Assembly: GCA_001295905.1 (NCBI GenBank)
Contig: LJHT01000102.1
Location: 16,171-80,170 of the forward strand
Origin: a beta proteobacterium AAP51
GTDB taxonomy: Bacteria; Pseudomonadota; Gammaproteobacteria; Burkholderiales; Burkholderiaceae_C
Direction of reading: 5' to 3'
Length of the DNA stretch: 64,000 bases
Shown here piece by piece: positions 9,086 through 16,405 of this stretch. A program made the position numbers and the translations under genes. The notes beneath the pieces were generated by a model. The model saw nothing but the letters and a program-made list of their open reading frames with translations. It was not told where the DNA came from and ran no database searches. The first letter of the stretch is position 1, and every line of letters begins with the position of its first letter.

Positions 9086-9437
9086 GCCCATGGTCATCGT
9101 TGGTGTGTTGTTGCTGGTGGCCCACCTGGCCGATTTCGGGCCCTTCGGTGCGTGGCCGTGGTGGGTCATCGGGCTGCCTTTCCTGCTGGCCGTGCTGTGG
9201 TGGCACTTTGCCGACACCAGCGGCTGGACCCAGCGGCGCGCGATGGACAAGATGGAGCGCAAGAAACAGGAACGCCGCGAAAAGACGATGGTTTCGCTGG
9301 GCCTGACCACGCGCCGCGAGCGCTACGCCTCGCGTTCGCGCACCGATGCGGCCCGGCGCACCACGCCCGAGACCACCAAGCACGACGAGCGCGCCAAGCC
9401 GCCGCCCGAGCCGCCCCGGCGCGACCCCCGGCTCTGA
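9084..9437 (+). CDS. Small Trp-rich membrane protein (TIGR04438-like)
   Basis: 117 residues. Two hydrophobic helices carry the tryptophans (GAWPWWVIGL, then LAVLWWHFADTSGW), followed by a basic, arginine-rich tail (MERKKQERREK onward). This layout matches the 'small Trp-rich protein' family of Burkholderiales, whose function is unknown. An AGGAG at 9071-9075 supports the ATG at 9084. The start codon overlaps that of the divergent cytochrome c in a CATG tetranucleotide, so each gene's upstream signals lie inside the other's coding sequence. Confidence 0.8.
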   Translation: MPMVIVGVLLLVAHLADFGPFGAWPWWVIGLPFLLAVLWWHFADTSGWTQRRAMDKMERKKQERREKTMVSLGLTTRRERYASRSRTDAARRTTPETTKHDERAKPPPEPPRRDPRL

Positions 9438-9482
9438 ACGCCCGCCAGCGCGGGGCCCGCTCGGTGCCCGGCATGGCGGCCT

Positions 9483-11159
9483 TCAGTCGCCGTCCAGCAC
9501 CGCGCCCAGGCTGGCGCTGGCCGCGCTTTTCGCGAACTTCGCCAGCACGCCGCGCGTGTAGCGCGGTGCCGGCTGCCGCCAGGCCGCACGGCGGCGCGCC
9601 AGCTCTTCGTCGGGCACGTTCAGCTGCAGCAGCAGCTGGTGGGCGTCGATGGTGATGCTGTCGCCTTCCTGCACCAGCGCGATCACGCCGCCGGCATAGG
9701 CCTCGGGCGCCACGTGGCCCACCACCATGCCCCAGGTGCCGCCGGAGAAACGGCCATCGGTGATGAGGCCCACGCTCTCGCCCAGCCCCTGGCCGATGAG
9801 CGCGCCCGTGGGCGCCAGCATTTCCGGCATGCCCGGGCCACCCTTGGGGCCCAGGTAGCGCAGCACCATCACGTCACCGGCGACGATCTGCTTGGCCATG
9901 ATGGCGGACAGCGCGCTTTGTTCGTCGTCGAACACACGCGCCGGGCCGGTGATGACGGGGTTCTTCAGGCCCGTGATCTTCGCCACGCAACCTTCGGGGC
10001 TGAGGTTGCCCTTCAGGATGGCCAGATGCCCTTCGGCATACACCGGGTTCGACACCGGGCGGATGACGTCCTGGTCGGCGCGCAGCGGCGGAATCTCGGC
10101 CAGGTTCTCGGCCACCGTCTTGCCGGTGATCGTCATGCAGTCACCGTGCAGCAGGCCGGCCTCCAGCATCACCTTCATCAGCGCGGGTATGCCGCCGGCG
10201 CGGTGCAGGTCGATGGCCAGGTGCTTGCCGCTGGGCTTCAGGTCGCACAGCACCGGGGTCTTGCGGCGCACACGCTCGAAGTCGTCGATGCTCCACTCAA
10301 CGCCGGCGGCATGGGCGATGGCCAGAAAGTGCAGCACGGCGTTGGTGCTGCCACCGGTGGCCATGATCACGGCCACGGCGTTTTCGATGGCTTCCTTGGT
10401 GACGATGTCTCGCGGCTTCAGGTCCATCTTCACGGCCTGGACCAAGGCGCGCGCGGCCGCCTTCGTGTGCTCGAGGATGGGCTCTTCCACGTTGGCCATG
10501 GTGCTGGCGTAGGGCAGGCTCATGCCCAGGGCCTCGAAAGAGGAGCTCATGGTGTTGGCGGTGTACATGCCGCCGCAGCTACCGCTGCCGGGGATGGCGC
10601 GGCGCTCGATCTCGCAGAAGTCTTCTTCGCTCATCTTGCCGGCCGTGAACTGGCCCACGGCCTCGAAGACGCTGACGATGTTGAGGTCTTGCCCCTTGTA
10701 GCGGCCCGGCAGGATGGTGCCGCCGTACACGTAGATGGCCGGCACGTTGGCGCGCAGCATGCCCATCATGCCGCCGGGCATGTTCTTGTCGCAGCCGCCG
10801 ATGACGAGCACGCCGTCCATCCACTGGCCGCCGACGCAGGTCTCCACGCAATCGGCGATGACCTCGCGGCTCACCAGGCTGTACTTCATGCCCTCGGTGC
10901 CCATGGCCATGCCGTCTGAGATGGTGGGCGTGCCGAAGATCTGCGGGTTGGCGCCAGCGTCCTTCAAGGCGGCCACCGCAGCATCCGCCAGCTTTTGCAG
11001 GCCGCTGTTGCAGGGCGTGATGGTGCTGTGGCCATTGGCCACGCCGATCATGGGCTTGCCGAAGTCGCCCTCGGTGTAGCCCATGCCGTAGTACATGCTG
11101 CGGTTGGGGGCGCGTGCCACGCCTTCGGTGATGTTCTTGCTGCGGCGGTTGCTGCTCAT
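9483..11159 (-). CDS. ilvD: Dihydroxy-acid dehydratase
   Basis: 558 residues of the IlvD/Edd family, which dehydrates 2,3-dihydroxy acids to 2-keto acids in branched-chain amino acid synthesis using an iron-sulfur cluster and Mg2+. Visible family features are TPCNSGLQKLA near residue 50, VIGGCDKNMPGGMMG near 122 with the cluster cysteine, GSGSCGGMYTANTM with a second cysteine, and LITDGRFSGGT near the C-terminus. Length is normal. It is divergent from lgt across about 143 bases that must contain both promoters. Confidence 0.96.
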   Translation of the reverse strand: MSSNRRSKNITEGVARAPNRSMYYGMGYTEGDFGKPMIGVANGHSTITPCNSGLQKLADAAVAALKDAGANPQIFGTPTISDGMAMGTEGMKYSLVSREVIADCVETCVGGQWMDGVLVIGGCDKNMPGGMMGMLRANVPAIYVYGGTILPGRYKGQDLNIVSVFEAVGQFTAGKMSEEDFCEIERRAIPGSGSCGGMYTANTMSSSFEALGMSLPYASTMANVEEPILEHTKAAARALVQAVKMDLKPRDIVTKEAIENAVAVIMATGGSTNAVLHFLAIAHAAGVEWSIDDFERVRRKTPVLCDLKPSGKHLAIDLHRAGGIPALMKVMLEAGLLHGDCMTITGKTVAENLAEIPPLRADQDVIRPVSNPVYAEGHLAILKGNLSPEGCVAKITGLKNPVITGPARVFDDEQSALSAIMAKQIVAGDVMVLRYLGPKGGPGMPEMLAPTGALIGQGLGESVGLITDGRFSGGTWGMVVGHVAPEAYAGGVIALVQEGDSITIDAHQLLLQLNVPDEELARRRAAWRQPAPRYTRGVLAKFAKSAASASLGAVLDGD

Positions 11160-11302
11160 GCGGCGGGGTCTTTCTGGGTGCGGGAAGAAGGGGCGCGGTG
11201 ATTATCGGCCGGGTGTTGCCGGGGCATGGACAATCGCCGTTTTTCCCGGCTGCCTTCTGGCTACCTTGCAGCCCTGCAGCACTCCCCCAAGGACCTTGCC
11301 CG

Positions 11303-12121
11303 ATGCTCGTGCATCCCCAGTTCGACCCCATCGCCTTCTCGCTGGGCCCGCTGGCCATCCGCTGGTACGGCCTCAGCTACCTGGTGGCCTTCGGCCTGTT
11401 TCTCTTCCTGGCGGCGCGCCGGGTGCGGCGGCCGCAGTACGCCAGCACCGGCTGGCAGCGGCGCGATGTCGAAGACATGCTGTTCTACGGCGTGCTGGGC
11501 GTCATCGTCGGCGGCCGGCTGGGCTATTGCCTCTTCTACAAGCCCGATTACTACCTGGCCAACCCGCTGGAAATCCTCATGGTCTGGAAGGGCGGCATGG
11601 CCTTTCACGGCGGCCTGCTCGGCGTCATCACGGCCATGGCGGTCTATGCGCGGCAGCGTGGCCGGCGCTTCCTGGAAGTGATGGACGTGGTGGCCCCCTG
11701 CGTGCCCACGGGCATCGCCGCGGTGCGCGGTGCGAACTTCGTCAATGGCGAACTCTGGGGCCGCCAGGCCGATGCTTCGCTGCCCTGGGCGATGGTGTTT
11801 CCGCAAAGCGGCCAGAGCTTTGCGCGCCACCCCTCGCAGCTGTACCAGGCGGCGCTGGAAGGTCTGCTGCTCTTCGTGCTGCTGTGGCTGTACAGCCAGC
11901 GCGAACGCGCCACCGGGCAGGTGGCCGCAGCCTTCGTCTTCGGTTACGGCTGCTTCCGTTTCGTGGCCGAGTACTTCCGTGAGCCTGACAGCTTCCTGGG
12001 CCTGCTGGCCCTGGGCATGAGCATGGGGCAGTGGCTGTGCCTGCCGATGATCGCCGGCGGCGCGGCCTTGTGGGTGTGGAGCGGCCGCCAGACTGCCGGC
12101 GGGCAGGGCAGGGCGGCATGA
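11303..12121 (+). CDS. lgt: Prolipoprotein diacylglyceryl transferase
   Basis: 272-residue inner-membrane enzyme that transfers diacylglycerol from phosphatidylglycerol to the lipobox cysteine of prelipoproteins. MLVHPQFDPIAFSLGPLAIRWYG is the typical beta/gamma-proteobacterial N-terminus. His102 lies in MAFHGGLLG, and RGANFVNGELWGR is the family signature (usually R-x-GNF-I/V-N). An upstream in-frame start would add a non-conserved tail. It overlaps dnaQ by four bases (ATGA). Confidence 0.95.
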   Translation: MLVHPQFDPIAFSLGPLAIRWYGLSYLVAFGLFLFLAARRVRRPQYASTGWQRRDVEDMLFYGVLGVIVGGRLGYCLFYKPDYYLANPLEILMVWKGGMAFHGGLLGVITAMAVYARQRGRRFLEVMDVVAPCVPTGIAAVRGANFVNGELWGRQADASLPWAMVFPQSGQSFARHPSQLYQAALEGLLLFVLLWLYSQRERATGQVAAAFVFGYGCFRFVAEYFREPDSFLGLLALGMSMGQWLCLPMIAGGAALWVWSGRQTAGGQGRAA

Positions 12122-12861
12122 GGCAGATCTTTCTCGACACCGAGACCACCGGTCTTTCGGCGGCCGATGGCGACCGCATCGTCGAAATCGGCTGTATCGA
12201 ACTGGAAAAGCGCCGCCACACCGGGCGCACGCTGCACCACTACGTGAACCCGCAGCGCAGCAGCCACCCGGATGCCGTTCGCATCCACGGCATCACCGAC
12301 GAGTTCCTGGCCGACAAGCCGCCGTTTTCGGCCATCGTCGATGAACTGCTGGCCTTCGTGGAAGGGGCCGAAGTCATCATCCACAACGCCGCTTTCGACA
12401 TCGGCTTCCTGGATGCCGAGTTCACGCGCCTGGGCAAGCCGAAGTTCTCGGCCCTGGTGTCGAAGGTGACCGACAGCCTGCTGCTGGCGCGCGAAACCTT
12501 CCCCGGCAAGGCCAACAGCCTGGACGCCCTGTGCAAGCGGCTGGAGGTCGACAACAGCCAGCGCGAACTGCATGGCGCCCTGCTCGATGCCGGGCTGCTG
12601 GCCGAGGTGTACCTGCGCCTGACGCGCGGCCAGGGCAGCCTGGTCATCGACGAAGGTGGCGGCAGCAGCACTGGGCCGGCCCGGCTGGACAGCGTGGACC
12701 TGCGCAGCCTGGTGCTGCCCGAACGGCCCGCCAGCGATGAAGAGCGCGCAGCCCACGCCGCGATGCTGGCCGACCTGGACAAGGCCAGCGGCGGCAAGAC
12801 GCTGTGGCGCCAGCACCCCGGTTTCGAGGCCGCTGTGCCGGCAGCGAAAACGGTGGCATAA
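12118..12861 (+). CDS. dnaQ: DNA polymerase III epsilon subunit (3'-5' proofreading exonuclease)
   Basis: 247 residues. Exo I is FLDTETTG at the N-terminus, Exo II is HNAAFDIGFLD near residue 85, and Exo III is HGALLDAGLLAEVY near 150, giving the DEDDh catalytic set. The C-terminal tail contacts the polymerase alpha subunit in homologues. The ATG overlaps the lgt stop, so the two are probably co-transcribed. A tRNA gene follows after 45 bases. Confidence 0.94.
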   Translation: MRQIFLDTETTGLSAADGDRIVEIGCIELEKRRHTGRTLHHYVNPQRSSHPDAVRIHGITDEFLADKPPFSAIVDELLAFVEGAEVIIHNAAFDIGFLDAEFTRLGKPKFSALVSKVTDSLLLARETFPGKANSLDALCKRLEVDNSQRELHGALLDAGLLAEVYLRLTRGQGSLVIDEGGGSSTGPARLDSVDLRSLVLPERPASDEERAAHAAMLADLDKASGGKTLWRQHPGFEAAVPAAKTVA

Positions 12862-12862
12862 T
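12857..12862 (+). promoter_or_regulatory. Candidate -10 element for tRNA-Val
   Basis: CATAAT straddles the dnaQ stop codon, about 45 bases before the tRNA, with a GC-rich segment after it. No good -35 hexamer is visible at the expected spacing (TGTGCC at 12834-12839), so this is only a suggestion. Confidence 0.3.
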
Positions 12863-12906
12863 CGCGGGCTTACCGAACGACGATGCTTTTTCTGCTTCGT
12901 TGTATC

Positions 12907-12981
12907 GGGCGGTTAGCTCAGCGGTAGAGCACTGCCTTCACACGGCAGGGGTCGCAGGTTCGAACCCTGCACCGCCCACCA
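12907..12981 (+). tRNA. tRNA-Val (anticodon CAC), CCA encoded
   Basis: The cloverleaf folds fully: acceptor GGGCGGT (12907-12913) with ACCGCCC (12971-12977), D stem GCTC/GAGC, anticodon stem CTGCC/GGCAG around loop TTCACAC, and T arm GCAGG-TTCGAAC-CCTGC. The CAC anticodon reads GUG valine codons, the dominant valine codon in this GC-rich sequence. Discriminator A and an encoded CCA follow. Confidence 0.97.
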
Positions 12982-12997
12982 TAAGAATCAACGACTT

Positions 12998-13020
12998 ACG
13001 GCGCCTCAGGGCGCCGTTTT
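12998..13020 (+). terminator. Terminator after tRNA-Val
   Basis: Stem CGGCGCC (12999-13005) with GGCGCCG (13010-13016), loop TCAG, flanked by an A:T pair and followed by TTTTCGTTT. It is a clear rho-independent terminator 17 bases after the tRNA. The remaining bases to about 13150 contain nothing I recognise apart from an 11-bp direct repeat (at 13126 and 13150). Confidence 0.85.
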
Positions 13021-13153
13021 CGTTTCTGCCGAGCCAAGTGGGTTCTGATCAGGGGATCGAAACCGATTCCCTGACACACGGAGGCTGAGGGTGGCTGAGA
13101 GTGCTGAGCGCCTTGACGCAAACACGCACTCAGGCCATCAAGCGCACAAGCAC

Positions 13154-13825
13154 TCAGGCCCGCAGGTGCGGGAACATCGCCAGGCGTGCTTCCTCGTCCA
13201 TCTCGGCCTTGAAGCTGTGCCTGTCCTTCAAGGCCACAGCGCGTTGTGCTGCCGGGCGCTCGTTCACGGCATCGAGCAGGCGCTTCACCTGGGGCAGTTG
13301 CGCCCAGCACTCGGGCCCCAGCGCAAAAGGCACGGCACGCGCCCAGCCCCACACGGCCATGTCCAGCACGCTGTAGGCTTCACCCAGCATCCACGTCTTG
13401 CCGGTCAGGTGGGCGTCTATGATCTTCCAGTGCCTCCAGGCCTCGAACTCGTAGCGCTTCAGCGCGTAGGGCATATGCTCGGGGGCGTAGTGCTTGAAGT
13501 GCACGCACTGGCCGGTGAAGGGGCCGATGCCAGAGGCCACGAACATCATCCAGGACAGCAGCGCGCCCCGGTGTTCGCCGGCCGGGAGGAACTGGCCGGT
13601 CTTGTCGGCCAGGTACAGCAGGATGGCCGAGCTGTCGAACACCGTGGTCGCGCCGTCGACGATGACGGGCACCTTGGCGTTGGGGTTCAGGGCGGTGAAG
13701 GCAGGCAGGTGCTGTTCGCCCTTGCGGGTGTCCACGGCAATCGGTTCGTAGGGCAGGCCCGCTTCTTCGAGGAAGAGCGCCACCTTCATCGGGTTGGGGG
13801 CGAGCGAGTAGTAGAACTTCAGCAT
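13154..13825 (-). CDS. Glutathione S-transferase family protein
   Basis: 223 residues. The N-terminal thioredoxin-like half begins MLKFYYSLAPNPMKVALFLEEAG and contains NPNAKVPVIVDG and VFDSSAILLYLADK, the glutathione-site region with the cis-Pro and the DSSAI loop. The C-terminal half is all-helical, with YSVLDMAVWGWAR in the N-capping-box position. It resembles the YfcG/Ure2-like group, but the substrate cannot be told. An upstream in-frame extension is basic and unlike the family, so the ATG at 13825 was chosen. It is divergent from the secreted hydrolase. Confidence 0.88.
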   Translation of the reverse strand: MLKFYYSLAPNPMKVALFLEEAGLPYEPIAVDTRKGEQHLPAFTALNPNAKVPVIVDGATTVFDSSAILLYLADKTGQFLPAGEHRGALLSWMMFVASGIGPFTGQCVHFKHYAPEHMPYALKRYEFEAWRHWKIIDAHLTGKTWMLGEAYSVLDMAVWGWARAVPFALGPECWAQLPQVKRLLDAVNERPAAQRAVALKDRHSFKAEMDEEARLAMFPHLRA

Positions 13826-13955
13826 GGTCACGGCCTCGTGGTTGTGTGGCGGGGCTTCATTCTGTCGCCTTGGCCCTCGCTTTCTCCTTCGCTTTCGCCG
13901 GCGGTTTGCGCGGGCACCCACAGGCCGCTGCCCCGCTGCCGCCGACAATGCGCGC

Positions 13956-14813
13956 ATGACCAAGCCCCAGCGCCATGCCAGCCCGTTGTGCGCCGCTTTG
14001 CGAGGTGCCGCTGCCGCCCTGGGCGGTTTGAGCTTGTGGGCCGCACTGGCCGCCGCGCCCGCAACGGCCCAGGGCGTTGCAACCGCTGCACCCGAAGCGT
14101 CGCCGCCTGCGCAGACCCAATCCCAGACCCAGACCCAGCCCCAGACTCAAACGCAGGTGCACGCGCTGGACGGCCACCGCGTGACGCTGGATGTGTACCC
14201 GGCAGTCGGCCCGCTGCGTGGTGCGGCCATCCTCTCGCACGGCTTCACGCGGAGCCGGCGGACGCTCTCAGGTCACGCGCAGGCCCTGGCCGACGCCGGT
14301 GTGCTGGCGATCACCCCCGACCTGCCGTGCACCTTCGACTTCCGCTGCAACGCCCGGGCATTGGCCGCTTTGGTGGGTGCGCTGCGTGCCGGCGGGCCCT
14401 TCGGCCAGCCCGTGGAGCGCGTCATGCTCGTGGGCTTTTCTGCTGGCGGGCTGTCCAGCCTGCTGGCCGCTGAATCGCCGGGCGTGGTGGGCTATGTCGG
14501 GCTCGACCCCTTCGACCGCGTGATGTCGGGCGAGACCGAGCGCCTGGGCCTTGCAGCCGCCAGCCGGCTGCGCACCGAGGCGCTGTTGCTGCGCGCGCCG
14601 CCCTCCCGCTGCAGCGCCGAGGCGGTGGCGGCACCCTGGGGCCCCGCGATGCCGGCCTTGTGGCGCGACGAACAGGTGGCGGGCGCGTCGCATTGCGATT
14701 TCGAATCGCCCACCGACTGGATGTGTCGCCTGGCGTGCGGCGGCACCGACCCCGCGCGGCAGCAGCAGGTGCGCCGGGGGCTGCTGGACGCCGCGGCACG
14801 CTGGCTGCGCTGA
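13956..14813 (+). CDS. Secreted alpha/beta hydrolase
   Basis: 285 residues. A Sec signal peptide (residues ~1-39, ending ATAQ) is followed by a Gln/Thr-rich linker (about 53-67). The hydrolase fold then shows the oxyanion-region LSHGFTRS and nucleophile elbow GFSAGG with Ser162; VGLDPFD suggests the chlorophyllase/dienelactone-hydrolase side of the superfamily. Six cysteines after residue 124 (DLPCTFDFRCNA, SRC, HCDF, CRLAC) suggest disulfides and periplasmic or extracellular location. Substrate is unknown. It lies 59 bases before the ADP-ribosyltransferase-like gene on the same strand. Confidence 0.78.
   Translation: MTKPQRHASPLCAALRGAAAALGGLSLWAALAAAPATAQGVATAAPEASPPAQTQSQTQTQPQTQTQVHALDGHRVTLDVYPAVGPLRGAAILSHGFTRSRRTLSGHAQALADAGVLAITPDLPCTFDFRCNARALAALVGALRAGGPFGQPVERVMLVGFSAGGLSSLLAAESPGVVGYVGLDPFDRVMSGETERLGLAAASRLRTEALLLRAPPSRCSAEAVAAPWGPAMPALWRDEQVAGASHCDFESPTDWMCRLACGGTDPARQQQVRRGLLDAAARWLR
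14112..14156 (+). repeat. Hexanucleotide tandem repeat in the hydrolase linker
   Basis: About seven degenerate CAGACC units code for the Gln-Thr linker after the signal peptide. Copy-number changes would stay in frame and only alter linker length. Confidence 0.85.
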
Positions 14814-14872
14814 AGGCGCGCTACGCCCATCTTCGTATGGGCAGTCGCGGCCCCGGCTTCTAAGCTGGCGGC

Positions 14873-16303
14873 ATGCCCACCCCCGACTTCGAAACCCTGG
14901 ACCACTTCGGCGAATTCTCGTTGTCGAAGGCGGTACGGCTGAATTACGACCGCCACAGCGAAAAGGCCTGGCTGGAGTTGATGAACGTCGGCAGCATCGT
15001 GCCCGGCGGTGCCGAAGACGAGTTCGTTCGCGTCTTCATCGGCGCCTGCCAGAGCAACGGCCATGCCGTCGCCATGCACCGCGGGCTGCGGCCGACCACC
15101 TACACGTCCATGGACATCCTGCCCGACGTGGGTGCCGTGCCGGCGAAGATTCACGCCTTCCAGGCCGCCATCATTGAGCGCTGGCGCAACTTCACCAGCG
15201 ACGACGCCGCGCAGTTCGCCAAAGGCACCACGGTCGGCAAGGGCCGTTCGTCGGCCAGTTATGTGGTCAAGGCACTGAAGACCGGCTTCGAGGCCATCGG
15301 CGCCCCGGTGCCGGCCTACCAGGGGGTGAAGCTGTCGGACTGGTCGCTCAGCGAACTGGTGGCCTATGCCGAAACGCGCCGCGTGATGTTCCAGGGTGTC
15401 GGCGACAAGGACGCTGCGGCGCTGGCCGATCTCACCAGCGACTTCATGACGCTGCCGGCGCACCCCAAGTACCACGGCCAGGAAGAAACAGCGGTCACGG
15501 CGCAGCAGTTTCCCGACCGCGAGATCAAGCTCATCCCCAGTGCCAAGGCGGCTGGGCACAGCGGCAAGTTCGCCTATGCCGCCGAGTTGTCGGGCATTCC
15601 TTTTCCCCGCGTGGTGAGCTACGGCTTTCGCGGCGACACGCGCCCGCCGATCGAGTTCAAGTCGGAAAGTGGCACCAGCATGCAGGGCTTCCTGCCGAAT
15701 TACACGCGGCCGAACCGGCAGCAGCAGATCGACGAATACATCGCCGAAGACCTGGTGAAGACCGCGGCCTACCAGGCGGCCCAGGCCGACGCCAAAGCGG
15801 CGCTGCTCAAGGCCTGGTTGGCCGACAAACGCAACGAGGCGGTGGTGAAGCAGCGCCGCGCTGCAGCCTCGACGAAATTCATGGGCGCCAGCGGCAAGGC
15901 GCGCAGCCCCGACCAGCTGGAGGCCGGCGCCTTCGATGTGGCCGACTACCTGGCCAACGAGTTCCTCGGCGGCTATGTCTCGCTCACGCGGTACGCCATG
16001 ATCGCCCGCTCTTTTGCCTGCGGCATGGGCGGCACCGTGAAGGCGGGTGGCGGCTGGGTCTACTGCATCTTTGCCGAGGGCGCCTTCGACATCCCGCGCA
16101 AGGGTCGCCACCCCTGGGCCACGAAAAACGAGGCCGAACTGGCATTGCCCGGCATGGCCGAGTGGGACGACGTCGTGGGCATGCGCCGTGTCGATCAGGC
16201 CGGCCGCTTCAGCGGGCCGGTGTACCTGCGGCGTTCGTTGTACCTGGAAGACCCGCCCGCCTTTGCGCAGATCTACAAGATCATGTCGGGCAAGAAGCAA
16301 TGA
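14873..16303 (+). CDS. Putative ADP-ribosyltransferase, cholera-toxin-A-like C-terminal domain
   Basis: 476 residues. The C-terminal ~235 residues carry the ordered signatures of R-S-E ADP-ribosyltransferases of the cholera/heat-labile enterotoxin A group: GFRGDTRPP with Arg253, GYVSLT with Ser370 in the S-T-S position, a WVYCIF strand, then NEAELALPG with Glu420 and Glu422 (E-x-E) and a closing WDDVVGMRRV. These align with the toxin's YRADSRPP, GYVSTS, EQEVSALGG and GWYRV elements. Such enzymes move ADP-ribose from NAD+ to an arginine or similar target. The first ~240 residues match nothing I know. There is no signal peptide. The protein sits between a secreted hydrolase and recC with no obvious immunity gene. 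The fold call is from motif matching; the biological role is inference. Confidence 0.72.
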   Translation: MPTPDFETLDHFGEFSLSKAVRLNYDRHSEKAWLELMNVGSIVPGGAEDEFVRVFIGACQSNGHAVAMHRGLRPTTYTSMDILPDVGAVPAKIHAFQAAIIERWRNFTSDDAAQFAKGTTVGKGRSSASYVVKALKTGFEAIGAPVPAYQGVKLSDWSLSELVAYAETRRVMFQGVGDKDAAALADLTSDFMTLPAHPKYHGQEETAVTAQQFPDREIKLIPSAKAAGHSGKFAYAAELSGIPFPRVVSYGFRGDTRPPIEFKSESGTSMQGFLPNYTRPNRQQQIDEYIAEDLVKTAAYQAAQADAKAALLKAWLADKRNEAVVKQRRAAASTKFMGASGKARSPDQLEAGAFDVADYLANEFLGGYVSLTRYAMIARSFACGMGGTVKAGGGWVYCIFAEGAFDIPRKGRHPWATKNEAELALPGMAEWDDVVGMRRVDQAGRFSGPVYLRRSLYLEDPPAFAQIYKIMSGKKQ

Positions 16304-16405
16304 CGGGCGCCAGGCGCTGAAAGGTCGGCCCGCGCCGAAGGCCTTCGTCGTCGCCTCGAGGCGCGGGCTCGGCCCCTGACCGGGTAAGGTGCGAACCTGC
16401 GCACC

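Noticed and set aside
12982..13153. A second tRNA or small RNA after tRNA-Val
   Set aside because: Only a terminator and an 11-bp direct repeat are visible; no cloverleaf or other structured RNA can be folded.
14814..16405. Transposase or integrase remnants around the ADP-ribosyltransferase-like gene
   Set aside because: The flanking bases up to the hydrolase and recC show no inverted repeats, target duplication or tRNA fragment, so transfer by a mobile element cannot be supported.
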